A stretch of 64,000 nucleotides of DNA from Geosiphon pyriformis (Eukaryota; Glomeromycota; Glomeromycetes; Archaeosporales; Geosiphonaceae), in the NCBI GenBank assembly GCA_016748015.1, contig JAAOMT010000672.1, forward strand, positions 135,927 to 199,926, given 5' to 3'. Each line of letters opens with the position of its first letter. Positions within the stretch are counted from its first letter, which is position 1. Below, piece after piece: positions 45,180 through 55,555 of this stretch. A program made the position numbers and the translations under genes. The notes below the pieces were generated by a model. It was not told the DNA's origin and did no database searches. It saw nothing but the letters and a program-made list of their open reading frames with translations.

Positions 45180-45810
45180 AGTCACAATGCTGTTGACTTT
45201 GAAAGAGAAGTCATCAATTTCACTAATTGGAGTTTTGGTTGTTCCATCAGTGGTGATAATTCTGGTACTGGCAGCTTGGTTAACCCGGCAACCTAATTGG
45301 TTCATGAGTTGTCATGTGATGATGCTGTCTGCTGAACCATTATCAAGAATTAGTTTGATGAGATGGCCATTAATTTTCACATCAGTGTACATGGTGGTAA
45401 TTGGCTTTTCTTTTAGTGTGGCTCTACTAAATAATGGCATGGTTGACAGTTCCTCAAGTTTGAATGGAAAAATGGCATCCAGAGATTTGTCTTCCGTGAT
45501 TGTGGCAGGTGGAATGTTGCTGGTAGGTGTTTGTTTGAGTTCTTGATTGTTGGGTGTGGCATTTTCTGGAGTAACCAAAAGACTTAAATAGTTTTGGGAA
45601 TTCAGGTTTTGGGTGGCACCTGTACCTGAATTTTGAGAATGGGGTCCTGAGCTTTGGTGAGAGGAGCTGGGGATTGGTTGATAAACAACTATCGCTGATC
45701 TCCAATTGTGAGAGGAGCTGGGGATTGGTTGATAAACAACTATCGCTGATCTCCAATTTTGAGCAATTCTGGATCTTGGGTTTCCTGATGTCATCATAGC
45801 TGAGTTTTGG
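45180..45810 (-). pseudogene. Gypsy-C linker and aspartic protease
   Basis: 45797-45312 is open. It begins with a duplicated 17-residue segment (NWRSAIVVYQPIPSSSH twice). The protease block is LILDNGSADSIIT, i.e. DSG changed to DNG. Downstream matches the flap and C-terminal half of retropepsin with stops (about 45300-45180). Confidence 0.8.
45659..45760 (-). repeat. Perfect in-frame tandem duplication, 51 bp x2
   Basis: Units 45659-45709 and 45710-45760 both begin GAGAGGAGCTGGGGATTGG and differ only at the last bases. 51 bp is 17 codons, so the Gag-Pol frame is maintained. Not present in Gypsy-A. Near-identity shows it is recent, or arose shortly before insertion. Confidence 0.9.
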
Positions 45811-46089
45811 AGTGGTGTTTGGATTGATGGTTGAGACTGATAAATTATTTGGGGCTGCAGCTGATAAATTACTGGAGACTGCTGTTGATAAATTGCTGGT
45901 GGCTGTGATTGATAAACTGGAGGTTAATATACTGGCAGTTGATAGATTGGTTGCTGCATAATTGGCAGGTAAGTATTTTGATATTGGTCTTGATCTCAAT
46001 TTGGATAACAATTTGGAGTTTGGAACTGGCAATTGGGATTTCTGTATTGATTTTCTGATTGTTGGTTGCTATAAGTATGGCAATTAACT

Positions 46090-47834
46090 TGAATATGGCT
46101 TTGTTTACCACAGTTGTGACAGACACGTGTTTCTGGCTGCCATAGCAGACTAGGTGCTGTTGAGGATGATGAATGTGATTGATTTTGGAAATGATTCACG
46201 TTTCCTGAATTATTGTGTCATTGTGGTAGTTGATATATAGCGCAATTGTCAGCTAAGTATCTCTCTAATTTCTGATTAATTGACTCACTGAATTGTTTTA
46301 ATTTGGAATCCAATTTAGATGATCTATTCATTACTAGGTTTACTGCTTGGGCGTGGTTGGCTTTTAACTCAGCTGCTTCAAAATCTCTGGCATGTGTAAC
46401 TGCAGTAGGGAGGTCAACTGGATGCATTGGGTGTACTTGCTGGAGAAGGTTACTGCGTAAACCTCTAATAAATTGGTTCAAAATCTGTGGCGCTGTAAAA
46501 TAGTCAGCTTGAATTGCTTGAATCTGGCGCAAGTTTTTATGGAAGTAAGTGGTGACTGCTTCAGTATCTCCTTGTTTGATAGTAGTGAAGAGATTGACTA
46601 ACTTGTTGATACTATTATTGTTGCTGAAATATCTTACAAATTCCGTCTTGAAGTCGTTAAAAGTTTGGGGTTTGATAGCTAGACTTTGATACTATGCATC
46701 TGTGGTGTCTCTTAGAAAGTATGAGATGGCTTAAAGTGCTCGGGTGTTATTCCATCTGTTCGCAGTAATGGCTTTCTCTATGTCATTCAGCCATACTTGT
46801 GTGTTGTTTTTTTTGCCGGTAAAGTTGTCAAGTTTTGCGATTGGTGTGTAGGCCATTGAATCTAAGTTGGGTTGTTGTGGTGGCTGTTGAAGCAGTTGTT
46901 GTTGTACTGGTTGTTGGGGTGGTAGTTGAAATAGCTGTTGTATGGGTTCAGCTACTGGATTAATTGGCAGTTGATCAATGACAATTACCAGAGGTAAGTT
47001 TTGCTGATTAATTAATTTGGGGTTTGGATTGTTCTGTCTTTGATGATTTGGAGTTTCGATTTCCGAATTTTCTAGATTTAGGTTTTGCTGAGCTTGAAAA
47101 TTTGGGGTTTCAATTTCCAGGTTTTTAGTGATCGGGTTTTGGTAAGTAAATTCTTGATCTTCCAATTCTTCTTCCTCTTCTTCTTCAGATAGTTCCCATG
47201 GAGTAGTGGTTCCAAAGTCCAGTTGAGGCGGCAGTGATCAAATTCTTGATGGGGTTGGTGATTGTAATTTAAATCCCTCAAAATATTCACCATATGATCC
47301 TAATAGATCTGTTTTTCTTTGTTTACTTTGAAATGGGAATTATTTGAATGTTGATATTGCATTTGATGTGAACATGCTTGCTAATGTTATATTGATGGCA
47401 CTTCCTAGTGTGTAGTGATAAGATGGGGCAGTTGGTAATTCAACTCTTGTTTTCTTCTAAGTGGGTGGTTGTATCTTTTTGTGTGTTACTGCTGGTGTTT
47501 GTAGTTTTTCTTTGCCTTTACTGGCATAAGTAATTAGATATCTTTGTTGGGTGTGATGTTTGATTTCTTTGTTGATCTCAGTAATGATAAAGGCAAAATT
47601 GTGATTTGTTCGCAGATTGGTATTTTGAATTAATTCTCTGTAGAAAGTTTTTTTGGCTGATTCAGTATTCACTGGTGTTCCTAACAAAGAGAAAATCTTT
47701 TTGTTGACATAGAAATTAAAGGCTAATTTGGCAGATATATGATTGTGGTTTAATCTCAAGTGTTGACAATAGTGTTGAAATAGAGATTTCGCAAATCCTA
47801 AATGGTTTGCTCCTATGTTTTCTGATTCTGCCAC
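46090..47834 (-). pseudogene. Gypsy-C gag
   Basis: GTG start at 47834 (AAAAGTGGCAGAATC), reading V/M-A-E-S-E as in Gypsy-A; an in-frame TGA lies 17 codons upstream and there is no ATG between. N-terminal block to 47457. Then a Gln/Pro-rich linker (47165-46860; QQLFQLPPQQPVQQQLLQ). The capsid-like part includes DNFTGKKNNTQVWLNDIEKA and QILNQFIRGLRSNLLQQVH. Knuckle VCHNCGKQSHIQVNC, about 46105-46150, with C-x2-C-x4-H-x4-C. Stops from transitions are scattered through it. Confidence 0.87.
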
Positions 47835-47884
47835 TTTTGGTTTGGTGTTGTCAGTGCTAGTTCTTTGTAGGATTATACTTCACA

Positions 47885-47894
47885 GAGAGCACCA
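47885..47894 (-). promoter_or_regulatory. Primer-binding site of Gypsy-C
   Basis: Minus-strand TGGTGCTCTC lies two bases from the LTR, as in Gypsy-A and Gypsy-B. The following bases (TGTGAAG) match Gypsy-A (TATGAAG) but not Gypsy-B. Confidence 0.8.
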
Positions 47895-47896
47895 AA

Positions 47897-48714
47897 TGTT
47901 ATAATTGATTATTTAGGGTCTTGAATCAAATAACAAACTCGTAACTTGGTGCTCAAAAGCTATTTCCATTGATGATGTTCTGAAAGTATTGTATCTGAAG
48001 GTTTTGATGAAGTCTTTTGTATAATGGACAGAGATTCAATAGTTGTTTTATCCATAGCTTTCCAGACTCGCAAGTCTGTCAATTTTTTTTTCGACTTGGT
48101 GACCGGCAATCCTCTGGTAAGTAATCCGTATTTTCTGTACGTGTTCTACCCACTCGCAGGAGTCTTTTACCAGGCAATTTTTGACATCAGTAATCAGTGC
48201 TTTCAATCAATTGGTTAGTGCACAATAACAAAATCACAGAAAAAATAAAGAAAATAAAGAAATCTAAAGAAATAAGCCAAGGCAATTTGCAGATTAGTAT
48301 CCTGTCAATAGTCATGATCAAGAGCTATTGTTCCAGCATGGTTAAGTATCAATTACTATCAACATGAAGTGTTAATAGTGGAGAGTGGATTGAGATATGA
48401 AATAATTATTTATTTGATAATTGTGTTTCTAGGCTAAGGATTCTGTGGTATCAATTCTGTTTTTTCTGTTTCTAACACTACTGCTATATATACATATTTG
48501 AGATTCCTCAATTTCTCAATTCCTTGTGACAGAAATCCTGGAATCCTGTGATTCCTGATGAGAGGAATCCTGGAATTCTGGAATTTTGCAATTCCTCGTC
48601 AGGGAATCCTGAAATTCCTGGAATCTTAGAATTCCACATTTACTATATCTACTTTTGATTGGCTAATATCTACTGACTAATAATACTATATTTTTCTATA
48701 TTTTATGAGTAACA
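47897..48714 (-). repeat. 5' LTR of Gypsy-C (818 bp)
   Basis: Pairs with 38594-39434. The array (about 48500-48640) is shorter than in the 3' LTR by roughly one GGAATTCTGG-type unit, showing that the palindromic repeats gain or lose copies. The minus-strand PBS (GAGAGCACCA on the top strand, 47885-47894) lies two bases beyond its end. Confidence 0.93.
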
Positions 48715-49594
48715 CTGGATAACAAAATCTTAACCAAAGCAGCACATGGAGATCGACTAAAACCATACCACAACATCACATCACTATCTACCAGTAATAT
48801 TCTACAATTAGGAGTACAAAGGATACTAGTTCAACCAGAGAAAATTCCACAAAATCTGAAACCAATCATCACTATTAACAACTACATGTTAAATTAATCC
48901 ATAAAAAGAATATATAAGGACATGGTAGACATGACAAGAAATATCAGAAAAATGGAAATTACAGACAACATCTACTCACTAGCACAACAACTCTTTCAAT
49001 TGATTCAACACTAAGAGATAGAAATTACAATTAATCAACAAACCATCTGATATCAAGACACTAAAAAGACATTGCCACATAGAACACAGAAGAAAACTGA
49101 AAATACCATGGACAAAATCATTGTGAAAGTAAAATTAGCAATAAAAGAGTCAACAAAAAAGTTACTATACCAAGAGTTAACTAAAAAAACTTGGAATTGG
49201 TAGATACAACAATTTCCAAGAAACTATTGTTATTTTTACTTGAGACAACACATGAATATCCAAAATCTATATATGGATAAAACAAAGCAATTATTTGACA
49301 CAAGAATACTACAACAATTAGAACATTTTGTGGGAAAGAACAACTTATCTACATAGGTCTGAGCCATATACCGAATACACACAGCATTTCAGGATCAACC
49401 AGAAATTTTACTCAACAAAGCAATGGATATGGTTACCAATAATCAATTAAGAAAGATTACCAACACTCAATTTGAAGAATTACAGACTCAAATAACACAA
49501 GTAATTCTCGAAAATGAAATTCAAGAAATACTTCAAGAAAGAAAATTAACAGAGTTAGATTTCGACGGAGCTCAATATTAAAAGGAGGAAATAA
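48715..49594 (+). pseudogene. Gypsy-D right part: integrase end, ORF3, polypurine tract
   Basis: Continues Gypsy-D integrase after Gypsy-C (DNKILTKAAHGDRLKP, to TAA at about 48895). ORF3 runs ATG 48922 to TAA 49579-49581, 660 nt, with several stops (for example TGG-to-TAG and CAA/CAG-type). Blocks RKMEITDNIYSLAQQLFQLI and QFEELQTQITQVIL are kept. AAAAGGAGGAAATAA just before 49595 is the polypurine tract. Confidence 0.85.
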
Positions 49595-50457
49595 TATTAC
49601 TCATAAAAATATAGAAAATATATATTAGCATTGTTATTAGCCAATCAGAAGTAGATATAGTAAAATATGGAATTCCAGGATTCCTTTCAGGAATTGCAGG
49701 ATTCCAGAAATTATAGGATTCTCACAAGAAATCACAGGATTCCAGAATTTCAGAATTTTTCTCAAAGAAATTGCAGAATTCCAGGAATTCCAGGATTCCT
49801 GTTGTGAAGAATTGAGGAATTGAGGAATCTCAATTATGTATATATAGCAGTAAGATTAGAAGCTGAAAAGACAGACTTCTCAGTTTAGATTTAATCTAAG
49901 AAACTCTCCAAATTACAATCATCTAATAAATAACTATTTGTTATCTCAAATCCATTTCCACTATCAATACTTTATGTTGATAGTAATTAATACTTAACCA
50001 CACTGGAACAATAGCTCTTGATCACGGCTATTGACGAAATACTAACTTGCAAATTGCCTTGGCTTATTTTCTTTCTTTCTTTATTTTCTTTTCTTTTCTT
50101 TATTTTCTTGCTTTGATTTTATTGTTGTTTACTAACTCTATTAAGGATTAACGTGCAGGGCACTGACATCAGGATAAACATGACTGATAAAAGACCCAGA
50201 AATAAGGGTAGAACACTTGATTGAGGATAGCTTACCAGGAGGAATAATGGCCACCAAGCTGAGAAAGAAATTGACAAAACTGTGGTTTCAGGAAGCTACA
50301 GATAAAACTATTACCATTAAATCTCTGTCCATTATATAAAGAACTCAACCAAACCCTTCAGGCACAAACCTTTAGATCACTATTAACTGCAACTAGATTT
50401 GAGCACCAAGTTATGGGTTGTTATTTAATCCAACACCAGAAATTGTCATCTGTAATA
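49595..50457 (+). repeat. 3' LTR of Gypsy-D (863 bp)
   Basis: Starts TATTACTCATAA (the family TGTTACT with G-to-A) and ends TCATCTGTAATA. Contains the palindrome array (about 49665-49835) and TATGTATATATAGCAG (49836-49850). Right flank CTGG runs into LINE ORF2 sequence, so Gypsy-D had inserted in a LINE; the left flank is lost. Confidence 0.9.
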
Positions 50458-50870
50458 CTGGTTGACTTTGTATAAAATGTGGATGTGCATTACCATTTTG
50501 AGTTATGGGAGTTCAGGTCCAGATTTAGAGCTAACATAGAGAAAAACAACTTGTTAGTGACTTAAAGGTGTTATTAGTGTTATATTGCAGTTCAGTGTAA
50601 GATTTGTTGAATAATATGATTAGATTGATTGGTATTGATGATTCTTTTGGAATGAGTTTTGGTTTCTGTAAGTCTTGTTTGTTTTTTTCTGGTTTGGTTA
50701 ATATGATATCTGTTCATATAAGTACATAGTATCACCTAGATTAGTCTAAGTGATTAGTCACATGTAGTAAATGCATGAATTACATCTAGCTGGAATCCAT
50801 AGTTTTGACTTTGTATACTAGATAGTAATTAGGCTGCACTTATTAAACTGGATAAAAAAAAAATTAATAA
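50458..50870 (+). pseudogene. LINE ORF2 3' end and 3' UTR (possibly copy 3)
   Basis: In frame: VDFV, stop, NVDVHYHFELWEFRSRFRANI, then KNNLLV; after a frame change MIRLIGIDDSFGMSFGFCKS, then CLFFSGL and a stop near 50737. The 3' UTR has CTAAGTGATTAGTCACATG, TGCATGAATTACATCTAG, GACTTTGTATACTAGATAG and ends GGATAAAAAAAAA. It is better preserved than copies 1 and 2, like the 5' part at 16541-17697, so both could be the two ends of one LINE. That is inference. Confidence 0.75.
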
Positions 50871-51199
50871 TATATTAGCAATTTTAAATATAATATTTTA
50901 TATGTTATATATTATATTAAAATTAATATTTTAGTGTAAACACAGAGCAAAAAAAAATAACCAATTTGTTTTTAAAAAAGAATATGTATATATGTCTAAT
51001 AAAAACTATGTATTAAAAGACTAAAGTTATTTCTATTCTAATTTAAAATCTATTCCTAATATAGAATTGGCCAATTAATTTTAGAATTATATTAATAAAA
51101 ATTTATTCCAATTAAGTAACCAAGTATCTATAAATAAAGATAAAATTTTTGGTTATAATTTCAATCATATTTAGCATTAAATTTTTCTATATTTATTTA
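50871..51199. other. AT-rich spacer, nothing recognised
   Basis: Between the LINE 3' end and the MULE transposase remnant. It contains AT-rich sequence with no ORF. It might include the MULE 5' terminal region, but I cannot see a terminal inverted repeat with confidence. Confidence 0.4.
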
Positions 51200-53560
51200 A
51201 CTGTAAAACTTTATACTGGTTATGCTTTTAAAACATAAAAAGATATTAATATAATTATGAAGACTTATAATAAACAACAAGAATTTGGAGTTATCAAAAA
51301 GAAATTAGAATAATATTCAAACAGCAGCATTAAATATTGCATTTTTGAATGCAAATTTGGCAGCCAATATAAACCAAAAAAAAAGATTAATATTTAAAAT
51401 TATCAAAACACTAAATTAAAACATTAAGAATATAGTTAATATATTAATATTAACTGTACCAAAAACTCATGCAAAATAATTTTTACTATTTTTAATAATA
51501 CACACTATTATTTATTATATTTCAACACTAGAAAATATGCTTTAATGTATTAAAAAATTTTAGATAACATTTTTTAAAAAATCTGATTTTTCACAAAATG
51601 TATAAATTTATTAATTACTATTCAAAGAAAATTATTAAAAGTAAAATTTTCAACAGTATTTATTCTTAATTGTGATCTTACAAATACAATATAAAAATTT
51701 AAAGTTTATAGCAACAAAAAACACAATACATTTCACTTGTTAACAATTTTTATAAGTTACAAATCAAATGATTCTAAATGAGTTATAGAATTTTAAATTG
51801 ATAAAAATTAGCTTATTCATGTATTTTGAATGTCTTTTGCACAAGTTGTTCTTTGGTTAGAATACTATAATATTGTTTTAAATAATAATACAACAAAGAC
51901 CAACTGTTATCAGATACTATTTTTTTTTCTTTATTATAAACAATAACACAAGATTCTATTTTATTACACAAGCCTTTATATCAGATAAAACTATTGAATT
52001 ATATAAATAGATTTTAGAATACACAAAAAAAACAACAATGACAAAACCATTAATATTTATTACCAATACTGATTTTATAGCAAATACAACAATTGCTCAA
52101 GTATATAAAACAACTTATCAATTTTATTGTATTTATTACATTAATAAAAACTTATCAAAAAATCTTAAATCAAAGCTTTATGATCAATATAAAAGCTTTG
52201 TTCTCAATTTTTTTTTATGTTATAATAATTTATATGAAAAAAATTTCTATAAATAATAGTTACAACTTACTAAAGCATATATTAATGCTAAAAATTACTT
52301 AATAAGAGCTTTTTATTCCAGTTAACAAACATGGATCTGTGCATTCACATCAAAAATATTTACTGCAAAAACTTAAACTACTTTTTGTATTAAAAGTCTT
52401 AATACTATTATTAAACACATGCTTTTAGTAAATAGTAGTTTGTGTAATCTTGCTAGTATATTAGACACAAGACTTAAAAATAAGAAAGAATAAAATTATT
52501 TTTTAAATATTGTATACTTTTATCTTATATAAAAATCATATTAATTGGCTATGATCTTTTTCCTAAGGTTAACAAACAAATAACTTAATACTTTATACTT
52601 TATATTTTATCTATAAAACATTTAGAAATAACACAATACTTATACTTTATTGCAAATTAATTATTATTAAATATTAATACTTATGATAAAGTAAAAAAAT
52701 TTATTTTTTAGTGTACTTTTTCAAGTCATTTATCTAACAACATTTTGATATTTAGAATTCTAGTCTTAATATAATAAATAATTTTATTAAGAATTTGTAT
52801 AACATAAAACAAATTTTATTGAAATTAATAATTGCTGAAGTCAATGAAAAAAACATCAAGAAAGTGTAAAATATCACAAATTTATAACCAAAAAACAACA
52901 AATATTTATATTTCATTATAATTGTTAATTTTGTTTTTATCTTTGTTTATGCTTATCTTATATATCTTGTAATATTGTTTGTTGTTGTTATTTTTAAGTA
53001 ATATTAAATTTAAAAATTGTGGAGTTTTATATTTAAATAATTTTTGTAATAGTATACTAATAAAAAAAGACAATAATTTAGTTACTAAAGCTTTTTGCTT
53101 TATAAATTAAGAAGCTGCAAAAAATTCTTCTAATAAAATAGTAATTTCAAATTTTTTAACTATATTTAAGACCATTACTAATGTTTTATGTCTTGTAGTA
53201 CAGAGAAAACAAAAATATAATAAAATATAAAAACTTGTATGACAGGCTGTTTAACTTATTATTAAATATAACAATTATTGTAAAATAATAATATAGTCAA
53301 AACAATTTATTGGCCAACATAAAAAAGTGGTATCTATACTTTAAAATCAAGACCAAATACTAAAGAACAATCAAGTTGATAATGCCAATAAAGAAAATAA
53401 GCTTGAACAAATTGAAAATTTATTAGTATTACAATATAAAAGACATCTAAAAACCAAACATTATAAGTTTACTACTGAAAAAAAAGAAAACCACACATAA
53501 AATACACTTGTAATAGATGTGATTTTTTAGAACACAATAATATAAAATGTTAAAATTAGA
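51200..53560 (+). pseudogene. MULE-type (SWIM-containing) transposase, decayed
   Basis: Joined blocks on the plus strand give a Mutator-like transposase. N-terminal DNA-binding (FAR1/WRKY-GCM1-like) region: NKQQEFGVIKKKLE, YCIFECKFGSQYKPKKK (about 51271-51400). MULE core: MSFAQVVLWLEYYNIVLNNN (about 51830-51890), then IFITNTDFIANTTIAQVYKT (52038-52100) and CIYYINKNLSKNLKSKLYDQ. Then FTSKIFTAKT and SLCNLASILDTRLKNKKE (52350-52490). SWIM-type and later segments are degenerate. The C-terminus has a zinc knuckle-like KYTCNRCDFLEHNNIKC (about 53500-53550). This family is abundant in Glomeromycotina. Stops and shifts throughout; terminal inverted repeats not identified. Confidence 0.75.
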
Positions 53561-53929
53561 TAAAATTTAGTTAATTATTTGTTTATTTCTTGTTTTACAA
53601 TAATTAAACATTGTATTTATTTTTAATAAAATTAATAATTTAACTTTAATTTGTTTAATAAAAATAAAAATACATATTATTATTACATGTTATTTTTTTA
53701 AAATTTAATAAAATTTTTGATCCTAATTGAAACTATTTTCGAAGTTGTTTTATATAATAGATTGTTACAATTAAATTCATTAAAAAAGATTAATATTTTA
53801 AAAAAAATGTTATATTTAATAAAAATATCTAATTGTTAATACTGTTTTAAGTAACAAAATTTAAATTATTTAATTATTAATTGCAAAATATATTTATATT
53901 TTTTTCTAATATTTTTATTTAAATTTGCA
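53561..53929. other. AT-rich spacer, nothing recognised
   Basis: Downstream of the MULE remnant. Low-complexity A/T sequence, no ORF, no alignable block. Confidence 0.4.
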
Positions 53930-54450
53930 AATAGTTTTAAGATTTTTAATTTTTATTTTATTAATACTAAATTTTATATTAAAACTTTTATTTTATTGTT
54001 TATTTCTAATATTATATTTTTAATTGTTTTTAGGTTGATTTTAAATTGATTTTTTTAAAATCTAAGTTAAATTTATTGTTAAATTTATTAGTATTTTAAT
54101 TATTTTAGTTATTAAATTAGTTAATATATTTTTTTTTAAAACCAAATTAGATAATAAAATTTTTATAATTAACAAAAATATTAGTTTTTTTAACTGTATA
54201 ATTAGTAATTTGTGTAAAAAAATAATAAATTTTAATATAAAATGTAAATTAAATTTATTATTAAAAAATAATATATTTAAAATTAGATTTTTTTATAAAT
54301 AATAAAACTTTTAAAAATAAATTTAGTATAAATAGTACTGTTTTTTTACAAATTTAATTTAGTTTAATTTTAATTAGCTTAAATAGTTAATTATATTTAA
54401 AAAAAATATAAGTTATAATTATTTGTAATTTTTTTTTTTGCATATTATAA
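53930..54450 (+). repeat. Dispersed AT-rich repeat, copy 2
   Basis: The segment with ATTTTATTAATACTAAATTT, then ATATTAAAACTTTTATTTTA, then TAAATTTATTAGTATTTTAA closely parallels the reverse complement of 62300-62600 and, more loosely, 7840-8000. With copy 3 it forms an inverted repeat that brackets the minus-strand LINE. Confidence 0.45.
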
Positions 54451-54454
54451 GTAA

Positions 54455-54558
54455 GATCTAATTACTATTTAATATAATACAACTATCTAGAGTTTTAAAT
54501 CAAATGTGAATCACATATTTGCTATATGTGACCAGCTATCTGGCTAATTAAGACTACA
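54455..54558 (-). other. LINE 3' UTR (copy 4)
   Basis: On the minus strand: a GCCAGATAGCTGGTCACATA block, then ATGTGATTCACATTTGATTTA and a TAGATAGTTGTATTATATTAA block, matching the GTGATTAGTCACATG and TACTAGATAG blocks of the other copies. ORF2 ends at 54559. Confidence 0.65.
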
Positions 54559-55555
54559 CTATATGATAATATTAATAATAACATCTCTTATTACATTAGC
54601 AAAAAACAAACAACTTATCTTTGAATCAAAACTGATAATATAACTTTTTTTTGCCCTTAACAACCTTATTACATCATTTGAAATCTTAGCAGAAAGGCTA
54701 CAAACAGTATTAAACAAGAAACCATCTTTATATAGTATACTTTTACAGTCCATATTTGTCTAAAATTTTAAATTAAAAATTCAAATTTGCTTTCTATGAC
54801 CAGTAATAAGTTTATGCACAAAATTAACCATCTTGATTGCAGCAAGATTAGTATTTATAAAAACAGTTTTGGTTTCTACTAAATAACTCTCAAACACAAA
54901 TTTTTTGCACAAAACAGTGTACAAACTCATATCAAAAACACACAAAACCAATGATTAGAAAACTGCAGATGAGACTTGAAATGTCTCAATTAAAAATTTT
55001 CAAAGAGAAGAGCATTTATTCAATAGATCTCAATGGACAGACAAATCTAAGCTGCAACAAAAACTGTAATCTAAAATTCTACCTCTTTACAATATATACA
55101 CAATATACTTGGATAGCCATAATTATACAAGTATTTTCTAACTGTTACAAGTAACTTTTTATGAACTGCTTTTATCAAATATGTGCACAAACCAGCTGTT
55201 TGTTTGCTTGTATAACCAACTGCTATGTAAAAATTAGGATGCCAAATTAAAACAATAAGTTTTCAATTAATGTTACCAATACATAAAGAATCTATAGCAT
55301 TAATATTAAGCCCAACTTCTTATTAAAAATACTTTATAATATTGTAAGCATTCTTAACAAAATATTAAAACTACTATATTATTAATTAACAAGAATCTTT
55401 TTTTAACATTAATTCAAAAAACAACTTTTAAAAATGCAATCTGATCAGCCAGCTTATCAGCAATTTTATTGTTTAATATGTTAGAATGACTTTTTATCTT
55501 TGTTTAATTTACGAAAATTTCTTTGTCTTTAACTAAATTATTAATATGTTGATGT
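54559..55555 (-). pseudogene. LINE ORF2 C-terminal region (copy 4, distal part)
   Basis: 54753-54559 is open (MDCKSILYKDGFLFNTVCSL, later SKISCLFFANVIRDV), equal to the terminal block of copies 1-3. About 55160-54990 holds GYTSKQTAGLCTYLIKAVHK, then KYLYNYGYPSILCIYCKEVE, with the CxxC-like signature after RNase H. About 55555-55430 is the end of RNase H (VKDKEIFVNLNKDKKS, then NNKIADKLADQIAF). Confidence 0.7.

Larger units (their letters stand above)
38594..48714 (-). mobile_element. Gypsy-C: complete Ty3/Gypsy element nested in Gypsy-D
   Basis: A 10,121-bp element on the minus strand. LTRs are 47897-48714 (5') and 38594-39434 (3'). CTGG flanks it on both sides (38590-38593 and 48715-48718) and the integrase of Gypsy-D reads on across the junction, so this is a clean insertion with a 4-bp target duplication. 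Gag-Pol frame 47834-40137 (2,566 codons including stop), then ORF3 40107-39448. A-family by protein sequence. Many stops, few frameshifts. Confidence 0.93.

Noticed and set aside
45151-45546. 131-codon plus-strand ORF, and similar long plus-strand ORFs at 34586-34894 and 43555-43863.
   Set aside because: They are shadows of the Gypsy-B and Gypsy-C pol frames on the minus strand; composition follows the antisense of recognised domains.
45454-46032. 192-codon minus-strand ORF in another frame than Gag-Pol of Gypsy-C, as an overlapping gene.
   Set aside because: Low-complexity Ser/Asn/Leu-rich translation of the Gln-rich linker in a wrong frame; not conserved in Gypsy-A.
52093-52302. 69-codon ORF overlapping the MULE block in another frame.
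   Set aside because: The frame at 52038-52256 carries the family motifs; this one does not.
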